Source of the DNA: Leptospira soteropolitanensis
GTDB lineage: Bacteria > Spirochaetota > Leptospiria > Leptospirales > Leptospiraceae
Assembly: GCF_026151655.1 (NCBI RefSeq)
Contig: NZ_JAMQPN010000001.1
Coordinates: forward strand, 744,001-808,000
Reading direction: 5' to 3'
Length of the DNA stretch: 64,000 bases
Part shown: one piece after another, positions 1-9,258 of the stretch
Numbering within the stretch: the first letter of the stretch is position 1
Layout of the letters: each line of letters starts with the position of its first letter
Made by a program: the position numbers and the translations under genes
The notes under the pieces: model-generated
Database searches by the model: none
Told to the model about the DNA's origin: nothing
Seen by the model: the letters and a program-made list of their open reading frames with translations, nothing else

Positions 1-15
1 ATTAAACTAAAAGTA

Positions 16-609
16 TTGGATCGTGAGGCATACGAACAATCGATACAAAAAAATCCAAATAAAGAACTCATCAACTTAGAAAAGAAAATTCCAAGGATTT
101 TTTTGGATATCAGATATGCAACATCGAATAACTTTACTAAACATGTTATCTATAAAGAGGCGAAGGCTTTTGCTAGAAAACCGGTAGCGGAAGCCTTAGG
201 AGAGGCGCAGAAAGAGTTTTTAAAACTTGGTTATTCGATGAAAATTTTTGATGCTTACAGGCCTTATGCGGCTACTGTAAAATTTTTTGAAATCATTGGG
301 GATACAAGGTATGTGGCTTCACCCAAAACTGGATCTAGGCATAACAAAGGTTGTGCGATTGATTTGACTTTGGTGGATTTAAAAACAAAATTTGAACTTC
401 CTATGCCTACGGAATATGATTCCTTTCGAAAGGAGGCTTGGGCCGAAGCACCCGTTTCTGATCCTGAAATTTTGAAAAACCGAACTGTTTTGATTAGCAC
501 CCTCCGTAAATATGGATTTCACGTGAACAAAACCGAGTGGTGGCATTTTGATTTTTTGGAATGTGCTGGTTTTGAAGTTTTGGACATTCCCTTTGAGGAT
601 TTGGAGTAG
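16..609 (+). CDS. D-alanyl-D-alanine dipeptidase (VanX/DdpX family), start uncertain
   Basis: Zinc peptidase of family M15D, which hydrolyses D-Ala-D-Ala released during peptidoglycan turnover. Visible motifs are SRHNKGCAID (residues 107-116, zinc ligands His109 and Asp116) and EWWHF (174-178, catalytic Glu174 and zinc ligand His177). An Arg in DAYRP (Arg82) matches the substrate-binding region of the family. The length of 197 residues is normal for VanX-like enzymes. The first possible start is TTG at 16, but the frame stays open to base 1, so the true start may lie outside the window. No vancomycin-resistance ligase or dehydrogenase is next to it, so a housekeeping or catabolic role is more likely than resistance. 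Confidence 0.88.
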   Translation: MDREAYEQSIQKNPNKELINLEKKIPRIFLDIRYATSNNFTKHVIYKEAKAFARKPVAEALGEAQKEFLKLGYSMKIFDAYRPYAATVKFFEIIGDTRYVASPKTGSRHNKGCAIDLTLVDLKTKFELPMPTEYDSFRKEAWAEAPVSDPEILKNRTVLISTLRKYGFHVNKTEWWHFDFLECAGFEVLDIPFEDLE

Positions 610-725
610 GTTATACATCAACCCAGTTAACGTCTGTTTTAGAACTTGGTGCTTCCATTCCATACATGTGAAGGTACTGTTACTCTCCCTGGTTTTTCTG
701 GATGTTTCATTGTATTGTTTTTATT

Positions 726-1151
726 TTATAAAAATCCTTCCAAACAAGGCAAAAAAAACTCATAATCTTTCTTCCCAATCTGTAACATCTGAATTGTATC
801 GTCTTCTGTTTCCCACTGGATCTTTCCAAAAAACCAACCCATCTTTGGTGTTAGTTTTTTGATATCAGGAAGTTCTATAGGAATGGAATCAAATTTAGAT
901 CTAAACATCAATTTCCGAATGAAGTAAAACCGTTTGTTTGTGAGTAAGACGATCCATTTACCAGCTCCCATCTTTTGTTTTTTACTTTCCAAAAGCCCCA
1001 TACAATAACCTTGAATCAATTCCTCATCTTCTAAAATCTCAGGAAGACAGGTAAATGCAGGATGGTAAGCTATTAATATGTCAATATTTACATTCGGATG
1101 GTTTTTTAGGAGGCCTTGGAGTTGTGTTTTGATCTGATCCATTGTTGGCAT
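726..1151 (-). CDS. PH-domain-like (bPH) hypothetical protein
   Basis: A 141-residue soluble protein. The central segment GKWIVLLTNKRFYFIRK followed by basic and aromatic strands resembles the bacterial pleckstrin-homology (YokE/bPH) fold, in which a 'vLTnkRl' strand is typical. There is no signal peptide and no membrane segment. No enzymatic motif is visible. It stands alone, and the intergenic region upstream of its start carries the structured repeat at 1187-1274. The fold assignment is from motif resemblance only, and the function is unknown. Confidence 0.65.
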   Translation of the reverse strand: MPTMDQIKTQLQGLLKNHPNVNIDILIAYHPAFTCLPEILEDEELIQGYCMGLLESKKQKMGAGKWIVLLTNKRFYFIRKLMFRSKFDSIPIELPDIKKLTPKMGWFFGKIQWETEDDTIQMLQIGKKDYEFFLPCLEGFL

Positions 1152-1186
1152 ATTGATTTTACCTGTAGGACAAAATGGAAATCACT

Positions 1187-1274
1187 GCGCAAGGGATCGA
1201 AGGGCTTGGTCCGAGATGGCGTATGCCAACGAGGACGGGAGCGAACGCGCACCCCGAAGAGCCCGCTCGTGCGC
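1187..1274 (+). repeat. Structured dispersed repeat, copy A
   Basis: GC-rich element of about 88 bases in AT-rich surroundings. It shares AGGGATC-GAAGGGCTTGGTC and a right block of GACGGGAGCG followed by GCGCACCCCG and AGCCCG with copy B at 14758-14844. Nested pairings are visible: GCGCA (1187-1191) with TGCGC (1270-1274), GGGCT (1202-1206) with AGCCC (1260-1264), GTCC (1209-1212) with GGAC (1233-1236), and TGGC/GCCA with loop GTAT (1217-1228). It is non-coding and of unknown function. Confidence 0.75.
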
Positions 1275-1280
1275 CCAAAT

Positions 1281-1316
1281 AAAAAAGGCACCTAACTTTC
1301 GCAAGATGCCTTTTTT
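1281..1316 (-). terminator. Bidirectional rho-independent terminator
   Basis: AAAAAAGGCA (1281-1290) pairs with TGCCTTTTTT (1307-1316), with an inner CTT-TCGC-AAG stem. A T-tract follows the stem on both strands. On the minus strand it ends the transcript of the hydrolase/hydratase operon (3128 to 1376). Confidence 0.85.
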
Positions 1317-1375
1317 AAATTTTGTTCTTTTATTTGGATTTCTTAGAAAGTGATAAAAGAAACTAAACTTTGTTT

Positions 1376-1795
1376 TTATACTGCGTTTACGACTAAATCT
1401 CCACCGGCTTTGACTTCGCCAGCTTCGTTTTTTGCTTCAACGAGCACAGTAACTGTTTTTTTACCGTCTTTTTCAAATTTCTTTTTGATAGTTCCCACGC
1501 AAGTGAGTTTTTCACCGAGTTTAGTCATAGCTTTGAAAGTCACTCCAAAGTATGCGATGTCTTTTTGGTCAGCCCAAGAAGTGCAAAGTCTTCCAACTTG
1601 TGCCATAACATACATACCGTGAGAGATAGTACCATCAAGGCCTGCTTTTCTTGCGAAGTCTGGATCATTGTGGATAGGGTTAAAATCTCCCGATGCACCC
1701 GCATAACGAACTAAATTCGCATGTTCGATCACTGGGATGTCGAGTGGAGGAAGAGTTTGACCAACTTCTACTTTATCAAATTGAATTTTTGCCAT
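1376..1795 (-). CDS. MaoC-family dehydratase subunit (HadB-like)
   Basis: Hot-dog-fold hydratase of 139 residues. The hydratase-2 motif YAGASGDFNPIHNDPDFA (residues 31-48) carries the Asp37/His42 catalytic dyad and is followed by SHGMYVMA. This family catalyses reversible dehydration of 3-hydroxyacyl thioesters. It lies directly downstream (15 bp) of a second hot-dog protein lacking this motif, which is the arrangement of two-subunit HadA/HadB-type hydratases, so the two probably form a heterodimer. The native substrate cannot be read from sequence. Confidence 0.85.
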   Translation of the reverse strand: MAKIQFDKVEVGQTLPPLDIPVIEHANLVRYAGASGDFNPIHNDPDFARKAGLDGTISHGMYVMAQVGRLCTSWADQKDIAYFGVTFKAMTKLGEKLTCVGTIKKKFEKDGKKTVTVLVEAKNEAGEVKAGGDLVVNAV

Positions 1796-1810
1796 TGTTA
1801 GCCTCCTGTA

Positions 1811-2248
1811 TTAATCCTTACGAATGAAAATCGCCATCTCAGCAGAAAGGATAGGATCATCTTTTTCATCGTAGATGGTTGTTTTGAAAGTTACGATTTC
1901 TGCTCTTCCCACTTTTACATCGGAAATTTCGGACTGTGCGTACACTTTGCCCGGATACAGAATTTTATGATACGTATACTCTTCTTTTAAGTGAAGGATT
2001 TTGGAAAGGTCGATACCGAGTTCCGCCATATCGTTCCAAATCTTTGGGTATCCCCAAAACATAATGACCGTAGGGAAAGTTGGTGGAGCGGGAACATCTG
2101 AGTATCCTGCTTTTTTTGCTTCTTCTACGTCAAAATAGATTGGGTTTTTTTCGTTGATGGCGAGGCAGAATTCTTTGATCTTTCCTCGTTCCACTGTGAA
2201 ATCAAAACGATCTAGTTTTTTTCCAACTATATCTTTTGTTATTGCCAT
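1811..2248 (-). CDS. MaoC N-terminal-like hydratase subunit (HadA-like)
   Basis: 145-residue hot-dog protein of the FAS1-type dehydratase / MaoC N-terminal family. The segment containing [25 protein letters not shown] is typical of the substrate-tunnel subunit, and the catalytic Asp-His pair of the partner is absent. I chose ATG at 2248: AAGGAG lies 9 bases upstream, whereas the ATG at 2254 would be only 3 bases from it. The Shine-Dalgarno overlaps the stop codon of the upstream hydrolase, indicating co-transcription and probable translational coupling. It should work with the 1376-1795 product. Confidence 0.82.
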   Translation of the reverse strand: MAITKDIVGKKLDRFDFTVERGKIKEFCLAINEKNPIYFDVEEAKKAGYSDVPAPPTFPTVIMFWGYPKIWNDMAELGIDLSKILHLKEEYTYHKILYPGKVYAQSEISDVKVGRAEIVTFKTTIYDEKDDPILSAEMAIFIRKD

Positions 2249-2261
2249 TGGCATTGTCTCC

Positions 2262-3128
2262 TTAGTGTTTGTCGATCCAAGCAACTAACTCTTTTAAGAC
2301 GATTGCTCTGTCTTTTGGAAGTTCGTTCATGGTTTCATGATATAAATCATCAAAAAGTCTTATCGTTTTGTCTTTGGATGCCACACGTTCAAATGCATCC
2401 GTGGTTCCTTCAGGAAGCGCAATTTGGTCTTCTTTCCCGTGAAACATATAAATTGGTATTGTGATTTTTGTAGCTGATTCTAACGCAAGAGTGTAGCAGT
2501 TGAGTAAATAGTCGCCTAAGTATGTACATACGTTTCCATGCACTAAAGGGTCTTTTACATAAGCTTCTACTACTGACTTATCGCGTGAAATTAGATTTAC
2601 ATTGAGTCCTGTAGGAATCGTGAGAGTAGGAAGTGCTTTGGCTAAAAAACCACCTGCGGCCTTTTTGATATCCATGACTAAGTCGGTTTTGACTTTGATA
2701 GGAAGTGCACTACAAATGTAAGCATCTAAATCATTTTGATAGTTATCTGTAGCAGTGTAAAGAAAAGTAATAGCTGCTCCCATCGAATGACCAAGCAATG
2801 TGACTTTACTTACACCTTCATTTCGTTTGGCGATATCGATGAGTTCTTTGAGGTCAGCAAAAAAGTCAGAGAAATGAGTGATGACCCCTCGACGGCCATC
2901 GGATTTACCATGACCACGGCAATCGATGAGATAGATGGCGTAATTGCGTTCCGCCATAGCCTCCAATAAAAAATTGTAACGGCCACCGTGTTCCCCTATT
3001 CCGTGGTGAACCACAAGGACACGTTTGACTCCCGATTTTGGTCGGTAAATTTGGTAATAAATTTTACCACCGTCTTTATTTTGAAAGGTAGACTCCTCAC
3101 GGGAGTAGGCTTGTTCCCAATTACTCAT
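2262..3128 (-). CDS. Alpha/beta hydrolase, monoacylglycerol-lipase type
   Basis: 288-residue serine hydrolase of the lysophospholipase/monoglyceride lipase group. It shows [11 protein letters not shown] (residues 41-51, oxyanion region), the nucleophile elbow GHSMGA (Ser115), HGKEDQIA with Asp234 and LYHE with His264, so the triad is complete. The start at 3128 (MSNWEQ) was preferred to the longer form at 3200 because that would run into the divergent sulfatase gene. No signal peptide. As first gene of an operon with two hydratase subunits, it probably acts on acyl lipids. Confidence 0.85.
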   Translation of the reverse strand: MSNWEQAYSREESTFQNKDGGKIYYQIYRPKSGVKRVLVVHHGIGEHGGRYNFLLEAMAERNYAIYLIDCRGHGKSDGRRGVITHFSDFFADLKELIDIAKRNEGVSKVTLLGHSMGAAITFLYTATDNYQNDLDAYICSALPIKVKTDLVMDIKKAAGGFLAKALPTLTIPTGLNVNLISRDKSVVEAYVKDPLVHGNVCTYLGDYLLNCYTLALESATKITIPIYMFHGKEDQIALPEGTTDAFERVASKDKTIRLFDDLYHETMNELPKDRAIVLKELVAWIDKH

Positions 3129-3211
3129 AGATGTCAAGGATGGACGATGGAAACCTAAAAAGAAAGAACTTTTCCTGTTCTTCGGAAACCTGTTTTCCAA
3201 ACTGGTTCCAT

Positions 3212-5548
3212 ATGCGAGCGACTCTTCCCTTCGCCTTAACGATCTTTTTTTGTCTCTTCAGCTGTTTGAACAAATCGGAAAGGCGTTTCCCCGTGGATCT
3301 GGTTTTGGAATTACGAAATGCAAAATCCAAAATTTCGATTTCTAAAGATTTATTACCCTATCATTGGAAAAAGAATCCAGGTCGCCAAAGTGGGCTTCCT
3401 CTCTCTCGCAAATGGGAAAATACACAAATTACTTTTAATACAAACAAAGAGATTTTTTTAAATCATTCCTTGGATTCCCTTTTTTTTCCGCCAGGGCAAG
3501 AGTATGAATTCAAAATTCCGAAAGGAAGTTATGAATTTTCTTCTCTCGTAGGTTTGTTAGGTGGAACGGAATTTCAAAGTCAAGTTTCAGGAATCTTAAA
3601 AATTTATTCAGGAGAATCTGTTTTAACAGAATGGGATCTTACCGGATTATCTAAAGAAGATTGGATTAATAAAAAAGTTGTATTGGAAATCGGCGAATCT
3701 GGATCTCTTCGGTTGGTTTGGGATAGCGCGGATAGTTATTTATTTGTCGGAGAACCTTTGTTATATCCAAAGGATAAGAATCCTTCTGGAAAACAAAGTT
3801 TGGAAAAACCCAAGTCGGTGATTCTCATTGTGATTGATTCAGCCAGGAAGGATTTTTTTGGATCCTATGGGTATCCGCATTCAGTGACTCCAGTGATGGA
3901 CAAAATGGCAAAGGAATCTGTATTTTTTGAAAATCCTTTTGCAAATGGAAACTGGACCAAACCTTCTATGATGTCATTTTTCCATTCTGAGTATTCGTCT
4001 AACCTGGGTTTGGGGAATTCTTGGTTTTCAACAAAACCTTACCAGAGAAAAGTTTATTATGGAAAAAAAAGAGACAACTTAACTAAAACCTTTCGCGAAG
4101 CGGGTTACTTTACCCAGACCATTATGAATAATGTTTTCTTTTTAGATTACACTACCGTGGGTTTGGATTTGGGATTTCATAATTCCTTTCAAGTGGGAAT
4201 GGATATTGTGGACACAGAAGTTCTTACAAACAAAGCAATCCAATTTGTCATCGAATACAAAGACAAACCTTATTTTTTACATTTTAATTTGAATACTCCC
4301 CATGCTTCTTATTCTCCTCCGCCAGAGGATATGGCCGCGGTTCGATCCATTGTTCCCTCTGATGTATTTTATAAATATGAATCTCCGGTGCAGCGTTACC
4401 TAGGCGAGATGCATTATACCGATCGTGAAATTGGCAGGTTGGTGGATGCTTTAAAGAAAGAAGGGGTATATGAAGAAACTATGATCATTGTCACCGGTGA
4501 TCATGGGGAACTTTTTAGTGCACATCACGATTATAGTTATCATTTTATTATGCAGACTCGGTTTGGTCATGGGGAAACTCATTATGATGAGGAAATAAAT
4601 GTCCCATATTTTATCAAACTTCCTCAGTCTATCAGGGAAAATTTGAATTCCGAGATTGCAAATCAATCTAGAAATGGACAAATCCGAATTCCGGGTCAGT
4701 CTTCTTTATTGTCACTGGCTCCAACTGTTTTAGGATTTCTAGATTTGTTACCGAAAAATTCTACTTACCAAGGTGTTGATTATTCTTCATGCATTCGCAT
4801 AACAAATATTTGTCCAAAGGAGAAGTTTATATATACAGAAGGAAGAATGTCAGAGTCAGTTCGGACGGAAAATTATAAATACATTCGTAGATATCCGGGG
4901 TTTACGACAGTTAGGCGAACTTCTGCTGGAGAACCCCATACTATGGCAGAAGAATTGTATGATTTAAAAAAAGATCCAGAGGAAAGAAATAACTTAAGTC
5001 CGATTCCAGAAGGTGCAGACCTATTACAGATGGCAAGGACCGATTTTCGTCGGGAAAATTTTTTAAAACGAAACAATTTAAGAATTTTAATCCCACCCTG
5101 TTCCGAGTCTATTTGCCGCGACTTCCTTTCCTTAAATGTCCAAGGATCCATTTATGATTGGGAGGTTTCTGATACGATCCATTTGAATTCTGGTTCGGCA
5201 AAAACAATCTCACTACAAAAGGAATCGAAACCTTCTTCGGTTGCGCAAGGTGAGGAGCTCGTATTCAAAACTGTAAATCCAGAACTTGGTGCTTTTTTTA
5301 GTTTTTCACGGAATGGAAAAACGATTCCTGTTCGTTTTGGGAGGTATGGATTGGAGTACCAAAGATCTATTACCAATTTAGAAGACTTAATTGTCGCCGA
5401 AAGACAACCAGACGGATTTTTTTCCTCTCCTCTACCTTGGGTTTACAATGATGGAGCCTTTAGTGGAACAAGGGAATCCGATGTGCAACGCGAGATGGGA
5501 AAAGAAGTTAAAAAAATATTAGAAACTTGGGGATACATTCACGAATAA
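3212..5548 (+). CDS. Membrane-anchored sulfatase/phosphotransferase-family lipoprotein
   Basis: Alkaline-phosphatase-superfamily enzyme of 778 residues. From ATG 3212 it begins with a lipoprotein signal ending LFSC, and an earlier in-frame ATG at 3131 would bury that signal. About 200 N-terminal residues are unassigned. The sulfatase domain follows: VILIVIDSARKDFFGSYG (metal site), NWTKPSM where a Thr occupies the nucleophile position, and VTGDHGELFSAHHD (metal ligands). There is no CxPxR maturation motif, so it is unlikely to be a formylglycine sulfatase. A phosphotransferase or phosphodiesterase acting on envelope glycans or lipids fits better. Divergent from the hydrolase gene. Confidence 0.78.
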   Translation: MRATLPFALTIFFCLFSCLNKSERRFPVDLVLELRNAKSKISISKDLLPYHWKKNPGRQSGLPLSRKWENTQITFNTNKEIFLNHSLDSLFFPPGQEYEFKIPKGSYEFSSLVGLLGGTEFQSQVSGILKIYSGESVLTEWDLTGLSKEDWINKKVVLEIGESGSLRLVWDSADSYLFVGEPLLYPKDKNPSGKQSLEKPKSVILIVIDSARKDFFGSYGYPHSVTPVMDKMAKESVFFENPFANGNWTKPSMMSFFHSEYSSNLGLGNSWFSTKPYQRKVYYGKKRDNLTKTFREAGYFTQTIMNNVFFLDYTTVGLDLGFHNSFQVGMDIVDTEVLTNKAIQFVIEYKDKPYFLHFNLNTPHASYSPPPEDMAAVRSIVPSDVFYKYESPVQRYLGEMHYTDREIGRLVDALKKEGVYEETMIIVTGDHGELFSAHHDYSYHFIMQTRFGHGETHYDEEINVPYFIKLPQSIRENLNSEIANQSRNGQIRIPGQSSLLSLAPTVLGFLDLLPKNSTYQGVDYSSCIRITNICPKEKFIYTEGRMSESVRTENYKYIRRYPGFTTVRRTSAGEPHTMAEELYDLKKDPEERNNLSPIPEGADLLQMARTDFRRENFLKRNNLRILIPPCSESICRDFLSLNVQGSIYDWEVSDTIHLNSGSAKTISLQKESKPSSVAQGEELVFKTVNPELGAFFSFSRNGKTIPVRFGRYGLEYQRSITNLEDLIVAERQPDGFFSSPLPWVYNDGAFSGTRESDVQREMGKEVKKILETWGYIHE

Positions 5549-5595
5549 TTGCTCGTATTGACAAAGGGGTTTGGCTTACTTATCAAGACAATTGT

Positions 5596-6864
5596 ATGAA
5601 AGACCTTTTTATTCCGCCACGTTTTGAATTCCCCATTGCATTGGGCTTGGATATAAGTTTTCCAATTCTTTCCAAACTCCTTTTCAATATCGATGGCGTA
5701 GAGATTTCAAAGGAAGATGAACTTCGATTAAATGAGATTAAAAATAAAAGAGTATTATATTTATCCAACCAACCAACGGATTTAGAACCTATCATTGCTT
5801 ATTACGTCGCAAACAAAATAGGAACAAGGTTTCATTTTATGGCATCCCGGAGTATTTTTAATTGGGGATTTGGTTTGGTCGGTGAAGTGATCAAACGAGT
5901 AGGAGCTTTTTCAGTGATCACGGGAAGATTAAATCGTAATGCGATTAAGACCACAAAGCAAATATTAGCTGAAAGTGACGGTAAACTTGTTATGTATCCA
6001 GAAGGAATGGTATCTGGAGAAAATGATAATTTAGTTTCTTTTATGCCTGGTGTTGCCCAGGTATCTTTTTGGGGATTGGAAGAAGCCTTAAAAAAAGATC
6101 CAAAAGCCGAATTATGGATCCAACCTACCTTTGTGAAATATAAAATTTCCGGTACAAGAGATTCCATCCTTGCTGAAATTGAGAATTCGCTTTCTCGCAT
6201 TGAACGTAAACTCAAACTTTATCCAGGTGGACGGACATTGTTAAGAAGATTTCTTACTGTTGGTCGAGTGATTCTGGAAGAAACGGAATTTGAATTAGGC
6301 ATTCCTCGTGCGGAAACGGATGGAAAAGATTTTGACTATCGCTTAGGAAGAGCAAGACATACGGCTCTCAATTTAGCGGCATCCATTTTAGGTGTTAAAT
6401 TTCATGAGTCCGACAACGCCATTCAGAAGCTTAGGCTCCTTTTTATGGCCATAGAAAGTTTAGAAGCAGGTTCTCCTCTTTCTTCTACACCTAAGAATCT
6501 AACAGACCAAAATATTCGTAGAGCCAAACAGTTGGTAGATACAGCTTATGCTTTTATCATTACCAAACCAAAAAACTTAATTCAATGGCCATCTGCGGAA
6601 CGATTGATGGAATGGATTTGTAGTTTTGAAAAACATATTTTTGGGAAAACTGAGGCAAGGGCAAGGAAAGCACATGTGGTGGTTGCACCGGCATTTTCTG
6701 TTACTCCTTATTATAAGTTATACCAATCGAACAAAAAAGAAGCCATTCAAAGTTTGCTTATAGAAATACGTAAAGAAAAGGAAACTTTGTTAGAACGCGG
6801 AAAAAAGATTAGTGAACCAATTGTTCCGCCTTATTCCGTGGGACTGGATTTACAAATCGGTTAG
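5596..6864 (+). CDS. PlsC-like glycerolipid acyltransferase homologue with altered active site
   Basis: 422-residue protein starting at ATG 5596. The layout matches lysophosphatidate acyltransferases: an LPLAT-like N-terminal half with block III as VMYPEGMVSG (about 132-141). Block I, normally NHxxxxD, reads NQPTDLE (58-64), so both the catalytic His and Asp are replaced (Gln59, Glu64). The C-terminal half (about 230-422) is unassigned. There are no clear transmembrane helices. It lies 47 bp after the sulfatase gene, so co-transcription is likely. It may be an inactive or repurposed acyltransferase. Confidence 0.7.
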   Translation: MKDLFIPPRFEFPIALGLDISFPILSKLLFNIDGVEISKEDELRLNEIKNKRVLYLSNQPTDLEPIIAYYVANKIGTRFHFMASRSIFNWGFGLVGEVIKRVGAFSVITGRLNRNAIKTTKQILAESDGKLVMYPEGMVSGENDNLVSFMPGVAQVSFWGLEEALKKDPKAELWIQPTFVKYKISGTRDSILAEIENSLSRIERKLKLYPGGRTLLRRFLTVGRVILEETEFELGIPRAETDGKDFDYRLGRARHTALNLAASILGVKFHESDNAIQKLRLLFMAIESLEAGSPLSSTPKNLTDQNIRRAKQLVDTAYAFIITKPKNLIQWPSAERLMEWICSFEKHIFGKTEARARKAHVVVAPAFSVTPYYKLYQSNKKEAIQSLLIEIRKEKETLLERGKKISEPIVPPYSVGLDLQIG

Positions 6865-6867
6865 TCG

Positions 6868-8232
6868 TTAATCCAATACTAATGTAATTTCCACACGACG
6901 GTTTTTATGACGATTCTCTTCACTATCATTGGGGGCGACCGGTAGTTCGTCTCCATAACCTTTAAAGGAAATATGTTTTTCATCTAATTTGTGATTATCA
7001 ACTAACGAATGGAGGACGGACTTAGCTCTTTCTTCTGAGAGTTTTGTATTGTATTCTTTTTTTCCTATATTGTCTGTATGGCCCGATACTCTAATTTCTC
7101 TGTCAGGATATTTTTTGAGAATTTCTGCAATTTTAGCAACCGCAGTTTCTGCATCGGGTTTTAATTTGCTGTTATTAAAATCAAAAAGAATAGAATCTAA
7201 GGAGAATACAATTCCATCTTCGGAAGTACGAACAGATATCGGAAGTTTCTCTGGATTTGAATCTTTTTCAGGCGAAGGAATTTCACCTGTATCCGTAATT
7301 CTACCTAAGTTTTCTCCATTCGCTACTTTTCCTTTGAGAGGATCTGTAATTGCGTCGCCTAACTTCTGACGATTCGGACCTCCCGTATATCCTACAATTA
7401 AATCTTCGAGGATGTCTTCACGAATGGATTCTTTATCTTTGGCATTTACTTGGTTACGAAAGAAATAAATTCCTTTGATATGAAAGTTTGCTTCCTGTAC
7501 GGTTCCGTTGGGATAAATAAAAGTATATGATAATTTTACTTCTTTGAATTCAGGAACACCTCGCGCTGCATTAAAAAAAACGGTACCGGAAGCAAAACCA
7601 AAAATCTTGTATGGTACGTTTGGTAGCATCTTTTCACCTTCTGGTTTTGCATAAAAGATGGGATAGGTATAAGTGATCTTTTCACAATTCCCTTTATAAT
7701 TTCCTTCTGACCAAGGAAAAATTCCTTGGAAAGTATATTCGGGAATCACTTTGACTCGAATGCGTTCGGTGCTAAAGTCGAAAGATTCTTCTGCAGGTAG
7801 TTTCCAAACATCGGAAACAGAAACTGGCGTTTCAGGGAAACTAGGAAAACTACGGAGGTTAGGCATTGTAAATTCATTAGGAACTTCATACCGACCATTT
7901 CGAAAAAGGGTAAAGTCTGAAGTAAATTCTTTGTCCTTCCAAAAAGGGCCGGAAGTTTTCCCATAACGAATATAGGTATCAAACCAAGAATTCACCAAAC
8001 AAGAGTCAGATGAACATTTTTTGGGTTTCATCACAACACGGTTTTTATCTTCCCTTTCTACAGTTTTTGTACCGACCCGAAAAAAAACGTCGTGGTATTC
8101 ATTCAGCTCTAATACTTGGTTTTCTTTCCATTTCCACTGAAAAGAGGTTTTTCCAGCAGGAACAGGGGTCGATCCTTGAAAGGTTAGAAATATTACAAAA
8201 CAAAGTATGATGAGTCGGTAGGGAGTTTTCAC
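6868..8232 (-). CDS. OmpA-family peptidoglycan-associated outer-membrane protein
   Basis: The C-terminal ~120 residues are a standard OmpA domain: ILFDFNNSKLKPDA, the peptidoglycan-binding motif GHTDNIGKKEYNTKLSEERA and NRRVEITL. The preceding ~320 residues are a Leptospira-type beta-rich region of unknown role. The start is uncertain: an ATG at 8340 overlaps the start of the divergent pstS-like gene and gives a 490-residue product with an overlong N-terminus. GTG at 8232 places a hydrophobic signal peptide (RLIILCFVIFLTF) right at the N-terminus and gives 454 residues, which I prefer. It converges with the PlsC-like gene 3 bp away. Confidence 0.82.
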   Translation of the reverse strand: MKTPYRLIILCFVIFLTFQGSTPVPAGKTSFQWKWKENQVLELNEYHDVFFRVGTKTVEREDKNRVVMKPKKCSSDSCLVNSWFDTYIRYGKTSGPFWKDKEFTSDFTLFRNGRYEVPNEFTMPNLRSFPSFPETPVSVSDVWKLPAEESFDFSTERIRVKVIPEYTFQGIFPWSEGNYKGNCEKITYTYPIFYAKPEGEKMLPNVPYKIFGFASGTVFFNAARGVPEFKEVKLSYTFIYPNGTVQEANFHIKGIYFFRNQVNAKDKESIREDILEDLIVGYTGGPNRQKLGDAITDPLKGKVANGENLGRITDTGEIPSPEKDSNPEKLPISVRTSEDGIVFSLDSILFDFNNSKLKPDAETAVAKIAEILKKYPDREIRVSGHTDNIGKKEYNTKLSEERAKSVLHSLVDNHKLDEKHISFKGYGDELPVAPNDSEENRHKNRRVEITLVLD

Positions 8233-8338
8233 AAAACAAAGATCGGGGTATTTTTTGAAAAACTGATAGGGTAAATGGAAAAAACTCGCGGTTTTTGCGA
8301 TTGACGAAGGATTGATTTTTGGCTTTACCTGAATTACC

Positions 8339-9250
8339 ATGAAAAACCTTTCTCTGCTTTTTTACATTTTGATTACAATTAACTTTGTCGCTTGTAAGGA
8401 AAAACAAACCTTAAAAGTGGCGGGTTCTGAAACCATGAACAGTATGATGCGTTATTTAAGTGCTGAATACGAAAAAGTAAATTCTAATGTTCGTGTAATA
8501 GTCGAAGGTGGAGGATCCGAATCCGGAATTGACAGACTGCGAAAAGGTGAAATTGATATGGCTGTTTCTTCTCGCGATTTAAACCAAGCTGAATTTGATG
8601 ATCTTCGTAAAACCGGAAACTTAGAAAAAGTAAGATTGGCTTACGATGGTGTAGCTCTTGTGGTAAATCCAAAAAATACAATTTCTAAATTGAACTTAAG
8701 TCAAACTTCCGATATTTTTTCTGGCAAAATTAAAAACTGGAAGGAAGTTGGAGGTATAGATGCTCCTATTTCGATTGTCATTCGTAATGATAAATCGGGA
8801 ACCCAAGATTACTTTCAAAACCATATTCTCAAAAGAAAAGATTTGGGTTTAAATGAGTTTAACGAATACAAAACCAATGATTTTTCTAAAGATGCTAAAA
8901 TTGCAAAAGATAATGCAGAAATGTCTAAATTTATCCAAGAAAATCCAAATAGCATTGGTTATATGGGTATGGGATCCGCACTTGTTGAAAACAAAGATAA
9001 GTTAAAAGCTTTGGATTATGCCAAAACTATCAAAGATCCTTATGTAGCACCATCAGTACGTAATGTTTATGATAGAAAATATAAATTGGCACGTGAGCTT
9101 TTTATTATTTATAAAACAGACCAAGGTGATAAAATTGATGCCTTTGTTACTTTCCTAACTAGTGAACAAGGCCAAGTGGCTGTTTTACAATCAGGGTATT
9201 TAAGAGCATCACTTCCAGAAGTAGAAGTTTCGGCAGAACCAGTAAAGTAA
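8339..9250 (+). CDS. PstS-like phosphate-binding lipoprotein
   Basis: 303-residue periplasmic solute-binding protein of the PBP-like phosphate family. A signal ending NFVAC puts the lipidated Cys at residue 19. KVAGSETMNSMM and GGGSESGIDRLRKGEIDMAVSSRDL are phosphate-loop segments, and NDKSGTQDYF is the third anion-contact motif. No pstCAB permease or phoU gene is beside it, so it may feed a distant transporter or act in sensing. The ATG overlaps the alternative long start of the divergent OmpA gene. Confidence 0.85.
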   Translation: MKNLSLLFYILITINFVACKEKQTLKVAGSETMNSMMRYLSAEYEKVNSNVRVIVEGGGSESGIDRLRKGEIDMAVSSRDLNQAEFDDLRKTGNLEKVRLAYDGVALVVNPKNTISKLNLSQTSDIFSGKIKNWKEVGGIDAPISIVIRNDKSGTQDYFQNHILKRKDLGLNEFNEYKTNDFSKDAKIAKDNAEMSKFIQENPNSIGYMGMGSALVENKDKLKALDYAKTIKDPYVAPSVRNVYDRKYKLARELFIIYKTDQGDKIDAFVTFLTSEQGQVAVLQSGYLRASLPEVEVSAEPVK

Positions 9251-9258
9251 AGACAAGT

